A stretch of 64,000 nucleotides of DNA from JANSWP01 sp041941305 (GCA_041941305.1 JBGTQJ010000024.1:62001-126000), one strand, 5' to 3'. Numbered from the stretch's first letter, positions 18,082 through 28,913 are shown. A program made the numbers and translations. The notes: generated by a model not told the origin, from the sequence alone.

Positions 18082-19650
18082 CTAATTATTTTTAGTTTCT
18101 TCTCCCAAATCCAATGGCTTTCTTGGCAATTTCTCATCTCTTTGAGACGTGTGCCATACAAAAGAAGCAATAATCGTTGCCGCTTGCTTCAAATCATCTC
18201 CAATGAGGTGATCCCAGTTGTCCATATTGGAATGATGGGTTCTGGCCCAATAGGCTACAGGATCCTGAATAAACTGAAACCCAGGTATGCCGACCGCATC
18301 AAATGCTCTGTGATCAGTACCACCCGTATTGGAAAGCGTTAAGGTAGTTGCTTCCAAATCTTTAAAAGCATCCAACCAAGCTCTGAAAATAGGAGCAATT
18401 TCTGAATTGCCTTGTAGATAAACTCCTCGAATCTTGCCAGTACCATTATCCAAATTATAGTAGCCTGAAATTTTTTCCTGGTCAGGCTTCAAAGACTGTA
18501 CGTTTCCACGATTATCCGTATCTGCAAAATGTTCTTTTACATAAGCTCTCGATCCAATCAATCCTTGTTCTTCCCCCGTCCAAAGTGCCAGTCGAAGTGT
18601 ACGTCGAGGTTGAATACCACTTTCTTTAATTGTTTCCAATAAAATCCTGGCAGCTTCCATCATTACAGCTGATCCAGCAGCATTATCAGTAGCACCTGTA
18701 CTACTATGCCAGGAATCAAAATGCGCCCCAAACATAACTACTTCATCTTTTAAGTCTGTTCCTGGAATTTCTGCAATAATATTGTGTTCCATTCCATCAG
18801 GATTGGTATACTGAGCATCCAAATTCATACTCAAAGTCACTGGTATACCTTTGTTCAATAATCTGAAAATACGGTTGTAGTGTTCAACTGACATCGTGAC
18901 CTGAGGCAAAACTTCGGCTCCCTCATCTCTTGCACTTCCTTCCTTTGCTCTGGCTCCACTGACAAATACGGTTCCCAAATCTCCTTTATAGCTTCTATCC
19001 ATTAAAGCCAAAGGTTGTTCCTCATACAACATAGCTCTTAACTTCCGAACAAACCCTCGTCCACTTCTCGGAAAATTTCTAAAAACACGGGGAGTTGGGG
19101 CAGGTGCATTAGCTTTTTCGAGTAAATCTTCAGATGTGAACCTTTTTGCTGGTGGGTCAAACCACTCTTTTAACCCCCTAATGGTATCAATCAAGACAAA
19201 CTTGCCCTTCAATTTTCCACGATATTGTTCAAGTTCCTCTTCAGTTCCTGCATCCAGATATATTACTTCACCTGAAATTTTACCATTTGTACCTGGAGAC
19301 CAAGCTTTTGGATAAGCAATAATAGGAAAATACATGGGTGCGGTACAGTGCATTTCAAAGTGATTCATCTCCCAGCCTCTACCGAATGGTCCCCATTCAT
19401 GCAAATGGACATTTTCCATTCCCCATTTTTTCAATTCTTCCTGAGCCCATTTGGTCGCTTTGTCTAATTGGGGTGAACCAGTGAGCCGGGGGCCGTGTAC
19501 ATCGGTTAACCAACTGGCTATTTCCATGACCTGGCTTTCATCCAAACCATGTTTTCTGATAATTTTGTTAATATCTTCATTTACTTCCTCCTGGGCAAAA
19601 CCAAATGCCGAAATGCCCAAAAATGCAAAAAGAATAAAGAGTCTTTTCAT
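18082..19650 (-). CDS. M28-family zinc aminopeptidase, secreted
   Basis: 522 residues with a signal peptide (about 1-19, cleavage near FAQ). It is a metallopeptidase of family M28. The zinc ligands are seen in the order GAHFDSW, TDNAAGS, GEEQGLIGS (the catalytic Glu is the first E of this motif) and a distal HHSNMDNWDH. A PA-like insert lies between the N-terminal part and the catalytic domain (about 130-290), with GTVFVSGARAKEG. Such enzymes remove N-terminal residues from peptides outside the cytoplasm or at the cell surface. No T9SS C-terminal domain is visible; the C-terminus is a short polar tail (EETKNN). Confidence 0.93.
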   Translation of the reverse strand: MKRLFILFAFLGISAFGFAQEEVNEDINKIIRKHGLDESQVMEIASWLTDVHGPRLTGSPQLDKATKWAQEELKKWGMENVHLHEWGPFGRGWEMNHFEMHCTAPMYFPIIAYPKAWSPGTNGKISGEVIYLDAGTEEELEQYRGKLKGKFVLIDTIRGLKEWFDPPAKRFTSEDLLEKANAPAPTPRVFRNFPRSGRGFVRKLRAMLYEEQPLALMDRSYKGDLGTVFVSGARAKEGSARDEGAEVLPQVTMSVEHYNRIFRLLNKGIPVTLSMNLDAQYTNPDGMEHNIIAEIPGTDLKDEVVMFGAHFDSWHSSTGATDNAAGSAVMMEAARILLETIKESGIQPRRTLRLALWTGEEQGLIGSRAYVKEHFADTDNRGNVQSLKPDQEKISGYYNLDNGTGKIRGVYLQGNSEIAPIFRAWLDAFKDLEATTLTLSNTGGTDHRAFDAVGIPGFQFIQDPVAYWARTHHSNMDNWDHLIGDDLKQAATIIASFVWHTSQRDEKLPRKPLDLGEETKNN

Positions 19651-19958
19651 AATGTCAATTAGTGAGTAGAAACGGATTATGTTTAAATGACGAATAGAAA
19701 TAATAAATCATAATCCTGTTTCAATTATTATTGGAATATTAAAATGTTTGTCAAGGGCTTTAGCAAATATCATGAAAAGTTAAAATTATGAATAAGTTAT
19801 TTAATGCTTTGTCGTTTTGCCTTAAAATTATCAGTTAAGGGTGAAACAGAAACTTGAAAACTAAACGGGAGAATGTTTATTGATTACTTCCTTGTCATTT
19901 TTTTTTTCCTACATTTGACTGATTATGAGTTAGAAAAATCAATTTTAAACATTTTCTT
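19651..19958. other. Divergent intergenic region, peptidase and transporter
   Basis: 308 bases between the M28 peptidase and the CNT transporter. It carries the promoter-like box at 19910-19917. I see no gene or repeat in the rest. Confidence 0.6.
19910..19917 (+). promoter_or_regulatory. Bacteroidota-type -7 box for the nucleoside transporter
   Basis: TACATTTG matches TAnnTTTG, about 40 bases before the ATG at 19959. A TTG at 19892-19894 lies 15 bases upstream, slightly closer than the usual -33 spacing. Confidence 0.45.
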
Positions 19959-21323
19959 ATGCTTTTAGATATTTTAAGAGGGCTACTTGGGATGATTTCC
20001 ATGTTGGCAATATGCTGGCTGTTAAGTTCAAATAGAAAAGGCATTGATTGGCGATTGGTGGGTGGTGGACTGGTACTGCAATTGATTTTAGCCCTTTTAA
20101 TTCTGGAAGTTGATTTTGTTTATGCAATATTTCAGTGGATTGCAGATAGATTTGTGGATTTGTTAAATTTCACAGAAGATGGTGCTTCTTTCGTCTTTGG
20201 TAAATGGCCAGAAAATGCCTGGCTAGCTGAAAATATTAATCCTGCAAATCCTCCTGGAGCACAATATGCATTTAACCCTTCCGAAGACTCAGCAAGTATA
20301 ACTTTTTTTAAGGTTGGATTTATGTTTGCCTTCAAGGTGTTGCCAACCATTGTTTTTTTCGCTGCATTCTCTGCTATTCTTTACTATCTGGGCATTCTAC
20401 AAAAAATAATCTATGGTTTTGCATGGTTGATGAGTAAGGTAATGCGCTTATCTGGTGCAGAAAGTATTGCTGCAGCGGCAAATGTTTTTATTGGACAAAC
20501 TGAAGCACCACTGGTAGTCAAACCCTACCTGGAAAATATGAGCAAATCCGAGATTATGTGTTTGATGACAGGAGGAATGGCCACCATAGCAGGAGGCGTG
20601 TTTGCCCTTTTTGTAACCCTGTTGGGTGATGAATTTGCCATTCATTTTTTGACGGCCTCCATTATTTCAGCCCCAGCTGCCATAGTTGCTGCCAAAATGC
20701 TTTATCCTGAAACCAATCCTGAAACCATAAATAGGGAAGTTAATGTGCCCAAAGACAAGTTGGGTTCCAATCTTTTGGATGCCATTTCCATCGGAACGAC
20801 AGATGGAGTAAGATTGGCAGTTAATGTTGGAGCAATGTTGCTTGTTTTTATTGCATTAATTGCTTTCCTAAATGGGTTACTTGGTTGGGTCGGAGATGTA
20901 GCTGGATTAAATGAAACCATCTCTTCCGCAACAGGTGGACGTTTCACTGGTCTAAATCTGGAATATATGTTAGGATTACTTTTTGCGCCAGTTGCCTGGC
21001 TCCTTGGAGTTCCAGGTGAAGACATCCTGCTTGTTGGGCAATTATTAGGAAAAAAGACAGCCATTAACGAGGTAATCGCCTACGTAGATTTAAGTATTTT
21101 TCAGTCAAGTGCAGATATTAACCTCCAACCCAAATCAGTAATTATTGCGACCTATGCCCTTTGTGGATTTGCCAATTTCTCATCAATTGGTATTCAAATT
21201 GGTGGTATAAGTGCTATTGCCCCAGGACAACGAAAAACCCTTACGGAATTTGGGATTCGTGCTTTAATCGGAGGTACAATTGCCTGCTTTATGACAGCTG
21301 CAATTGCCGGAATGTTGGTTTAA
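19959..21323 (+). CDS. Concentrative nucleoside transporter (CNT/NupC family)
   Basis: 454 residues, a little longer than E. coli NupC. CNT proteins import nucleosides across the inner membrane, driven by H+ or Na+. The first helices and the scaffold region are clear (LLSSNRKGIDWRLVGGG). The HP1 hairpin motif GQTEAPLVVKPYL (about residue 178) and the C-terminal HP2 region CGFANFSSIGIQIGG (about 405) are diagnostic and contain the substrate- and ion-binding residues. A polar insert at about 75-110, with AWLAENINPANPPGAQYAFNP, is longer than in NupC; Bacteroidota homologues often have one. A -7 box at 19910-19917 fits its start. Confidence 0.95.
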   Translation: MLLDILRGLLGMISMLAICWLLSSNRKGIDWRLVGGGLVLQLILALLILEVDFVYAIFQWIADRFVDLLNFTEDGASFVFGKWPENAWLAENINPANPPGAQYAFNPSEDSASITFFKVGFMFAFKVLPTIVFFAAFSAILYYLGILQKIIYGFAWLMSKVMRLSGAESIAAAANVFIGQTEAPLVVKPYLENMSKSEIMCLMTGGMATIAGGVFALFVTLLGDEFAIHFLTASIISAPAAIVAAKMLYPETNPETINREVNVPKDKLGSNLLDAISIGTTDGVRLAVNVGAMLLVFIALIAFLNGLLGWVGDVAGLNETISSATGGRFTGLNLEYMLGLLFAPVAWLLGVPGEDILLVGQLLGKKTAINEVIAYVDLSIFQSSADINLQPKSVIIATYALCGFANFSSIGIQIGGISAIAPGQRKTLTEFGIRALIGGTIACFMTAAIAGMLV

Positions 21324-21461
21324 CCGAACAATTAGGAAAATAGGGATTCTATAATAAATCCATCATTCTCTGCTTTAAACAAAAAAAATTCCTTTGTTAT
21401 ATTTTTCGATTTTCTAAAAGACAGTTTTATAATTCTTTACTAAAATTTTCATGAATCCTTG

Positions 21462-21469
21462 TATCTTCG
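21462..21469 (+). promoter_or_regulatory. Possible -7 box of giant protein 1
   Basis: TATCTTCG is one mismatch from TAnnTTTG, 118 bases before the ATG at 21588. No -33 TTG at the right spacing is visible. A long leader would follow. Confidence 0.3.
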
Positions 21470-21587
21470 CCTCCATCTCTCTAAGTATAGCACATAATAC
21501 ATCCCATCTTTCCAAATGTCTCGCTTGCTATAAAGTCCTGTTGGTCAATATATTAAAATTCACCTAACATCATTAATCACTCTAGTT

Positions 21588-24500
21588 ATGAAAGGTATTT
21601 ATACCCTAACCCTTTTCATTTGTTTATCCATTTTTTTCAATCAAAGAGCTTTGGCTCAGTGTAGTACAATTCCCTGTCCCACACCAATTCCACAGCCAAA
21701 TCCTGCTAACGCTTGTATTTTGCCTAGTGAGCTTTCTTTGAATTGTTATGAAGGTGCGACAACAGGTACGACACCAGTTGCATTTCCTCCATTTTGGTGT
21801 ACAACGATTGAAAACAATCACTTTTTCGCCTTTACTGCTACCAATACTACTGTTAATTTTGAGATAGAATGTACTGGTTGTACAACTGGAAACGGAATTC
21901 AGGCTGCAGTTCTGGAAACTACAGATTGTGTAAATTTCAATTTTGTATCCCCTTGTTTGGGAGGAATAAATGCTGGATCAACTCAAACTTTGACAGCATC
22001 CCCATTGGTTCCTGGACAAGTTTATTACCTAATGTTTGACGGTCAAGGCGGTGCCCAATGTAATTACACCATTAATGGCGAACAATCCAATATTTCTGGA
22101 GCGCCAACTGAATTGTGTATCCCTTCAAATTTCCAGGGTGCATATTCTTCAACTGCCCTATCAGAATGGACCATTAACCCTCCTACAGCAGGAGTGATTT
22201 TGGGAAGCCCCATCTCAAATACAGTAATCGTTAATTGGGTAGAAACTGGAAATCACACCATCTGTGCTCAAGCATTGGCCTGCCCAGGTACACCTCCTGA
22301 ATGCCTGGAGATACTTGTTGGTGAGGATGTTCAAACTCAGCAAGAGGAGGATATTTGCCTTGGTGGAACCCAAATTTGTGGTGGTCAATCCTTTTCAGCT
22401 CCAGGGGTTTATTTTATAACATATGAAACCTGGCAAGGATGTGACAGTTTAATCACTTGTATTCTCAATCCTATTCCACCTGTAATTACGGATCCATTCG
22501 AAGAAGATTTATGTGGTCCTACATTTTATGAAGTATGTGGCAATTTTTATTCTCAATCGGGAATCTATACAGCAACATGTCAAAATTACCAGGGCTGTGA
22601 CAGTTTGGTAACGGTCGATTTGGCGATCATGGAACCAATTCCTGTTATCGCTCCTCCTGATGAATTAGGTTGTGACGATGATGCCTCATTAGTTTTAGAT
22701 GGAACTGGTTCAAACTTTAACCTCGTACCCAACGGAACGACTACCTATTTTTGGACTGGACCTGGAATTGTTGGTTTAGATGACCAACCGACTGTAGAAA
22801 TAAATCAACCTGGCACCTATTGTCTTGAATTAACATTTGAAAGGAATGGGGTATTTTGCACGGAAACAGATTGTGTAGAAGTTGAGCAAAGTATTGAATT
22901 TCCTGATCCTCCTTCTATTAGTGGTCCTGATGAGGTTTGTGACGGAGATATGGAAAATTATATCGTTTCTCCAAATGGAAGTGTAAATGTTATATCTTAT
23001 ACATGGACGACTCCAAATGGAGAACCTACTACACAGGTAAACAGTACAACAATTACTGTAGATTGGACTGGCTCCCCTGGTGGTGATTTATGTGTCGTCG
23101 CAGAAGGAGAATGCGGACCAAGTGACCCTACTTGTATTACTGTTATAGTAAGCACAGGACCGGAAGAGCCGATTATTGATGGACCTGACCAAGCTTGTGA
23201 TGGTGATATGGCCACCTATGAAATTACAAATCCAACGCCAGATGCAACTAGTACATGGACTGTACCACCGGGTGCCTCATTTGTAGTGAATGGTGAAAGC
23301 ATAGATGTAGATTTTACAGGTGCAACAAGTGGAGATGTTTGTGTAACCTGTGAAAATGATTGTGGTACGACTGATGAAGTCTGTATTACAGTTACAATAA
23401 ATACTCCTCCAGATGATCCGGTAATTAGTGGTGAATCAGAAGTCTGTGATGCAGATGTTGAAAACTATTGCGTATCACCTGATCCAAATGTTATTGATTA
23501 TACATGGGAAACACCTGCAGGTACATTCCCAAATGAAGCTGATTGCTTTGAAGTCGATTGGAATGGGTTGAATAGTGGTAATGTCTGCGTAACGGCTCAT
23601 AATGACTGTGGTGAAAGTGAGAAAATTTGCTTCCCTGTTACTGTTAATGTTAGTCCAACTGCAACCTTAAGTGGTGGTGGGGAATTTTGTGAAGGAAGTG
23701 GAAATATGATTGATTTATCTGTTGAATTAACTGGTGTAGCACCCTGGACTTTAGAATATAATGATGGAACTAATCCTCCCGTTACTGTCAATAATATAAT
23801 GACAAGTCCTCATACTATTTCTGTTGGTTCTGCGGGAACTTATGCACTAAACAATGTAATGGACGCTACTGACTGCGACGGCATAGTAGATGGACAGGCA
23901 GACGTGATTGAAAACCCACTGCCAACTGTCCAACTTTCTGGTAGTGGAGATATTTGTGAAGGTAGTAATGAAACTGTCGAATTAACCATCAACCTCACCG
24001 GCACTCCTAATTGGACTGTCGGCTGGACCGTAAATGGAGACCCTCAGGCAGATTTGAATAACATCTCCTCCAGTCCATTCACGCTCACTATCACAGAAGC
24101 TCAAGCTGGGGATATTGAATTGGTGAGTGTCATGGATGGCAACGGTTGTGAAAATATTGGTGATGGCAATGTCATCAATATCACTGTCAATGATGCTCCA
24201 GCTGTTTCTAATATCGCCACTACTTGCAACGGTACGAATACAGGATATGTCCTTACTTTCGAAATATCTGGAGGTGACCCTGCCTCTTATTCTGTCGTCT
24301 CTAACATCCTTGGACATACAGGTACTCTAACAGATATGCCTCCCTACATTTTCACAAGTGCTGAAATTCCGAATGGCGATGGATATGAATTTGTCGTAAC
24401 TGATGCCAATGATTGTAACCCGACTACTGTGGAGGATGACATCGTTCTTTGTGATTGTACTACCACTGTAGGGGATATGGATCTTGCTGAAATTGAACAA

Positions 24501-27500
24501 TGTGGTAGTGATGCCATTGATGCTAATTATGATAATTCAACTGAGGTTTTGGATGCGGATGATATTGTAGAATTCATCCTTCATGAAGGCTCTGGAAATA
24601 GTATCATCAATCCAATTGACACCAATTCTACGCCTAATTTCGGCTTCCAACCAGGTATGACTTTCGGTACTACCTATTATATTTCTGCCATAGCTGGGAA
24701 TAATGTCAATGGACATGTGGACCAGAGTGAACCTTGCCTGGATATTTCTCAAGGTACTCCTGTTGTTTTCCATGAAATTCCCTCTGCCTTTATGATTGGT
24801 GATGTAGAAATTTGTGAGGGAGAAACTACTGGTTTGAGTATCGAATTTACTGGTGTAGGTCCCTGGAGTTTGAATTATGAGGATGGAACTGGCATTCAAA
24901 CTATCAATGGTATCAATGCCAACCCTTTTACTTTAGATGTAACGCCTAATGCTACTACAACCTATACTTTAGATGGTGTTTCTGATGTCAATTGCCCAGG
25001 TGAAGTTGATGGTGCTATTGAAGTCACAGTCCATACTGCTGTTGAAATCAACAATCTGGAAGTTACCTGTAATGCAACCAGTACAGCTTATGTAGTCACT
25101 TTTGAAATATCTGGTGGTGATCCTACCAGCTACATAGTCACTGGTGCTCCTGGAATTACCAACAACACTACTCCACCCTACACTTTTACTTCTGATGAAT
25201 TGCCTGCTAGTTCCGGATTCAGTATTGATGTAGATGATGCCAATAGTTGTGACCCTCAAAATGTGGCTCAAACTCAAGTGGTTTGTAATTGTTTAACGGA
25301 TGTAGGAACTATGGATTTGAATGCAATGGATGAATGTAGCGATGGTCCTGTATTAGCAATTTATGATAATGCTAACCAGAATCTTGATGGTGATGATGTA
25401 TTGAATTACATCCTACATACTGGAAACCTGACACTGGGTAATATCCTTCAAACTAATGTTGTAGAACCTAATTTTGGTTTTGACCCTATGACCATGAGTT
25501 ATGGAACAACTTACTATATTTCCACCATTGTTGGAAATGATGATGGCACTGGAATGGTAGATATTGATGACCCTTGTTTAGCATTTGCTCAAGGCACCCC
25601 CGTTACTTTCTTTGAAGTGCCTACTGGGTTTATGAGCGGACAGGAAGCAATTTGTGATGGGGAAGATGCTAACTTAATGGTTGAACTAACAGGCGATTCA
25701 CCATGGTCAATTGTAATAAATGGGCAAACCATAAGTGACATAGTCAGTAGCCCATATCAATTTAATGCAACTCCTGGTAGTACTACTAATTATGTTTTAG
25801 AGGCGGTTAATGATGAAAATTGTGTCGGCACCTTTGCTGGTGATGGAACAATCACGGTAAATAATGCGCCAACTGTAAGTAATTTAATGATCGAATGTAA
25901 TGTTACTAATACTGCCTACACTGTAACATTTGAAATTGAAGGTGGAGATAATTCTTGTTATACTATTGGAGGAAATTCTGGAACTTTAAACGGAAATGTA
26001 TTTACCAGCAACCCAATCAATTCAGGAAATGGATACTTCTTCTCAATAGATGATTGCAATGAATGCGGTCCATTAGTTGCAGAAGAAGATATTATCATAT
26101 GCGATTGTGAAACCTTAGCAGGTGATATGGAAGGAATTGCGGAAGATGTGTGTGGAAATGGTCCAGCAATGGCGAACTATCAGGGAGGGGAAGTATTAGA
26201 TGGTGATGATGTTCTTTGTTTTATGATCCATGATGGAAGTTTTGTTCCTCTTGCGGTTAACTCAATGGAGCCTAGCTTCAGCTTCCAACAAGCAAATATG
26301 GTCTATGGACAGTCATATTATATTTGTGCAATGGCCGGAAATGTGAATGCCAACGGATGTGTTTCACAAAGTGATCCCTGTTTGTCCATTTCGAACATTT
26401 GCAAAGAAGTAATATTCTATCAAATTCCTACAGTTTCTATGTCAGGCGGTGGAACTATCTGTGAAGGGGAAACGATAGATTTGAATTTCACAATGACTGG
26501 GGGAGATCCTCCATACACAATTACCTACCAGGAAGTTGCTACTGGCACAGACTTCACCGAAGTTTCAATGACAAATAGCCATACAGTAACATTGAATCCA
26601 ACAAGTGGAACCACCTATAGTCTGGTTAGTTTTGAAGATGCAAACTGCCCAGGCACAATGAGTGGAGCAGCTTCTGTGACTGTTAATACACCTCCTACCT
26701 ATATGGTTAATGCGGAAACATGTAATGATGATAATACTGGCTATACTGTAAGCTTTACAGTTCAAACTTTAAATCCTGATATCATAATAAACCCGCCAGG
26801 TTCAGGAGTCTTAAATGGAAATGTTTTCACAAGTAATGAGATTGATATTTCTCAAGGATATGCCTTTGAAATAGATGATGGTAATGGTTGCGGACCAGTT
26901 TTCTTAGCCGATGACCCACCAATTTGTCAATGTATCACTTTTCCTGGTACCATGAATAATGTTTTGGCAACTGCCTGTGAAACAGATCAGATCACAGCTC
27001 CACATAATGGAAATGAGGTATTGGATGCGGATGATGTTCTAGGATATTATTTACATGGTCAAATTGGTGGTGATTATAATACTGCTTTAGCATATAGCGA
27101 CCAACCAACTTTTTCATTTGATCCTGGTACCATGACTTCAGGTCTCTCCTATTATATCTGTGTAGCAGCTGGAAATGACGATGGTACTGGAAATCCAGAT
27201 CCAAACGATCCGTGTTTCTTAACAGGGAATTGTACACCCGTCTTCTGGTATCCAAATCCAACTGCAGATATTACTGGAACAACTACTATTTGTGAAGGAG
27301 AATCCACAGATATTACTTTTAGTTTAACAGGCGTGCCTCCACATCAAATTGAATACCTGGAAAATGGAACTGTACAAACCATTACTGTTTGGAGCAATGA
27401 TACAACAATAACTGTATTTCCAAATGCTGCCTATAATATGACTTTGGTTTCCGTAACTTCTCTTGTAGGTCCTACAGTACAATGTTTTAATACTGCCAAT

Positions 27501-28805
27501 GCAGTCGTTGATATTGCCATAAGTACAGTTGGAAATTCCGGAACAGCAGGTAGTCCAATTGCAGTTTGTGAAAATGAAAATCAAACAATTAATTTAGATA
27601 ACTTATTAATTGCTGCTGACGCTGGAGGTCAATGGAAAGACCAAAACAACATTGATATAGGAAACACCTTCAATACTTTTGGACAAGCAGCAGGAACTTA
27701 CACATTTACTTATACTATTACTCCTCAGGCACCATGTCCTCAGGTTTCAACTCAGGTTGAAGTAATCATAAATCCACTACCAACAGCTGACGCAGGTCCA
27801 GACCAACAATTGAATTGCGACGATACTGTTGCTGAATTGGGTGGTACAGGCACCAGCACCGGAGATTTTACCTATACCTGGACTGGTGGTAATGTGGCCA
27901 ACGCGGGAGCCATTACTACAACTACTTCTAATGAAGGAACTTATAATCTTCTCGTTACCAATAATGTTACAGGATGTACAATAAGCGATGAGGTGGTCAT
28001 TACGGTAGATAATTCTCCGCCAGTACCGACTATTACTTTCTCAGATTTGAGTTGTTTTGAAGCTGATGATGGATTCATTTCGGTGGCTCCAATAACCGGT
28101 GGTGCTCCTCCTTACACTTGTTCTATCAATGGAGGTGCATTTACTGATCAAACGACTTTCACAAATCTTACAGCTGGTACTTATACCATAATTTGCAGAG
28201 ATTCAAAGGGTTGTGAAGTTGAAATTCCAGTTAGTATTGGGCAACCTGATGAGTTGGATGTAGAAATTATTGGTCAATTCCAGGGAGATGATACATTTGT
28301 TAATTTGGGAGACAGTGTTTTAATTTCAGCTCAAATCAACCTTCCTTTTGATTCATTGGATTTAGTAGTCTGGAATCCAAATGAAGCCATTCCATGTGAT
28401 ACCTGTTCATCCTTTTATTTGACCCCAACTGATCAAATTACCATTAGTATTCAGGTTCAGGACGGAGTTTGCTCCGATAATGATGATTTGACTGTTTTTG
28501 TCAGAAAGGATCGTCCAGTTTATGTACCTAATGCATTTTCACCGAATGGCGACGGCACCAATGATGTCTTTGAGATTTATACTGGAAATAGTGTAGCAAA
28601 AATTCATTCCTTCCTTGTCTTTAATCGATGGGGAGAAACAGTACACCAATACTATGATTTCGATCCAAATAATCCTGCGGCTGGTTGGGATGGTCTTCAC
28701 AAGGGAGAGCCCTTGAACCCAGCAGTATTTACATGGTTTGCTGAGATAGAATTTATCGATGGTATTGTCGAGTTATATGAGGGTGACGTTACTTTAGTAA
28801 GGTAG
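21588..28805 (+). CDS. Giant secreted Cys-rich protein 1 with T9SS C-terminal domain
   Basis: 2405 residues. Signal peptide 1-23 (cleaved near LAQ/CST). Order: a Cys-rich N-terminal domain (24-165); two Cys-rich ~50-residue units with QxCDSL motifs (about 240-350); three PKD/Ig-like domains beginning CDGDxxxY (about 438-690); an incomplete composite unit (691-954); four composite units of about 275 residues, each opening with CxC (starts near 955, 1234, 1505, 1781; see findings); a domain with PIAVCENENQ (about 1982-2065); a PKD domain (2066-2145); a SprB repeat (2148-2225); and the CHU_C gliding-motility-associated domain (from YVPNAFSPNGDGTND at about 2312). The terminal domain is known to send cargo through the type IX system for surface anchoring or release. 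An adhesin or surface-fibre role is inferred. Its length and domains match the next gene; a terminator follows. Confidence 0.93.
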   Translation: MKGIYTLTLFICLSIFFNQRALAQCSTIPCPTPIPQPNPANACILPSELSLNCYEGATTGTTPVAFPPFWCTTIENNHFFAFTATNTTVNFEIECTGCTTGNGIQAAVLETTDCVNFNFVSPCLGGINAGSTQTLTASPLVPGQVYYLMFDGQGGAQCNYTINGEQSNISGAPTELCIPSNFQGAYSSTALSEWTINPPTAGVILGSPISNTVIVNWVETGNHTICAQALACPGTPPECLEILVGEDVQTQQEEDICLGGTQICGGQSFSAPGVYFITYETWQGCDSLITCILNPIPPVITDPFEEDLCGPTFYEVCGNFYSQSGIYTATCQNYQGCDSLVTVDLAIMEPIPVIAPPDELGCDDDASLVLDGTGSNFNLVPNGTTTYFWTGPGIVGLDDQPTVEINQPGTYCLELTFERNGVFCTETDCVEVEQSIEFPDPPSISGPDEVCDGDMENYIVSPNGSVNVISYTWTTPNGEPTTQVNSTTITVDWTGSPGGDLCVVAEGECGPSDPTCITVIVSTGPEEPIIDGPDQACDGDMATYEITNPTPDATSTWTVPPGASFVVNGESIDVDFTGATSGDVCVTCENDCGTTDEVCITVTINTPPDDPVISGESEVCDADVENYCVSPDPNVIDYTWETPAGTFPNEADCFEVDWNGLNSGNVCVTAHNDCGESEKICFPVTVNVSPTATLSGGGEFCEGSGNMIDLSVELTGVAPWTLEYNDGTNPPVTVNNIMTSPHTISVGSAGTYALNNVMDATDCDGIVDGQADVIENPLPTVQLSGSGDICEGSNETVELTINLTGTPNWTVGWTVNGDPQADLNNISSSPFTLTITEAQAGDIELVSVMDGNGCENIGDGNVINITVNDAPAVSNIATTCNGTNTGYVLTFEISGGDPASYSVVSNILGHTGTLTDMPPYIFTSAEIPNGDGYEFVVTDANDCNPTTVEDDIVLCDCTTTVGDMDLAEIEQCGSDAIDANYDNSTEVLDADDIVEFILHEGSGNSIINPIDTNSTPNFGFQPGMTFGTTYYISAIAGNNVNGHVDQSEPCLDISQGTPVVFHEIPSAFMIGDVEICEGETTGLSIEFTGVGPWSLNYEDGTGIQTINGINANPFTLDVTPNATTTYTLDGVSDVNCPGEVDGAIEVTVHTAVEINNLEVTCNATSTAYVVTFEISGGDPTSYIVTGAPGITNNTTPPYTFTSDELPASSGFSIDVDDANSCDPQNVAQTQVVCNCLTDVGTMDLNAMDECSDGPVLAIYDNANQNLDGDDVLNYILHTGNLTLGNILQTNVVEPNFGFDPMTMSYGTTYYISTIVGNDDGTGMVDIDDPCLAFAQGTPVTFFEVPTGFMSGQEAICDGEDANLMVELTGDSPWSIVINGQTISDIVSSPYQFNATPGSTTNYVLEAVNDENCVGTFAGDGTITVNNAPTVSNLMIECNVTNTAYTVTFEIEGGDNSCYTIGGNSGTLNGNVFTSNPINSGNGYFFSIDDCNECGPLVAEEDIIICDCETLAGDMEGIAEDVCGNGPAMANYQGGEVLDGDDVLCFMIHDGSFVPLAVNSMEPSFSFQQANMVYGQSYYICAMAGNVNANGCVSQSDPCLSISNICKEVIFYQIPTVSMSGGGTICEGETIDLNFTMTGGDPPYTITYQEVATGTDFTEVSMTNSHTVTLNPTSGTTYSLVSFEDANCPGTMSGAASVTVNTPPTYMVNAETCNDDNTGYTVSFTVQTLNPDIIINPPGSGVLNGNVFTSNEIDISQGYAFEIDDGNGCGPVFLADDPPICQCITFPGTMNNVLATACETDQITAPHNGNEVLDADDVLGYYLHGQIGGDYNTALAYSDQPTFSFDPGTMTSGLSYYICVAAGNDDGTGNPDPNDPCFLTGNCTPVFWYPNPTADITGTTTICEGESTDITFSLTGVPPHQIEYLENGTVQTITVWSNDTTITVFPNAAYNMTLVSVTSLVGPTVQCFNTANAVVDIAISTVGNSGTAGSPIAVCENENQTINLDNLLIAADAGGQWKDQNNIDIGNTFNTFGQAAGTYTFTYTITPQAPCPQVSTQVEVIINPLPTADAGPDQQLNCDDTVAELGGTGTSTGDFTYTWTGGNVANAGAITTTTSNEGTYNLLVTNNVTGCTISDEVVITVDNSPPVPTITFSDLSCFEADDGFISVAPITGGAPPYTCSINGGAFTDQTTFTNLTAGTYTIICRDSKGCEVEIPVSIGQPDELDVEIIGQFQGDDTFVNLGDSVLISAQINLPFDSLDLVVWNPNEAIPCDTCSSFYLTPTDQITISIQVQDGVCSDNDDLTVFVRKDRPVYVPNAFSPNGDGTNDVFEIYTGNSVAKIHSFLVFNRWGETVHQYYDFDPNNPAAGWDGLHKGEPLNPAVFTWFAEIEFIDGIVELYEGDVTLVR

Positions 28806-28816
28806 AGAACAAACAC

Positions 28817-28859
28817 AATTGGAATGAAAATCTAGACTTGATTTTCATTCCAATTTTTT
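28817..28859 (+). terminator. Strong intrinsic terminator after giant protein 1
   Basis: Perfect 16-bp arms aattggaatgaaaatc (28817-28832) and gattttcattccaatt (28840-28855), a 7-base loop and TTTT. It separates the two giant genes, so each has its own transcript end. Confidence 0.85.
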
Positions 28860-28913
28860 CCCTTTTTTTGGTTTCTTTTTGCCCCACCTTTCAAAAAATT
28901 TCCTTTTTCCTTC

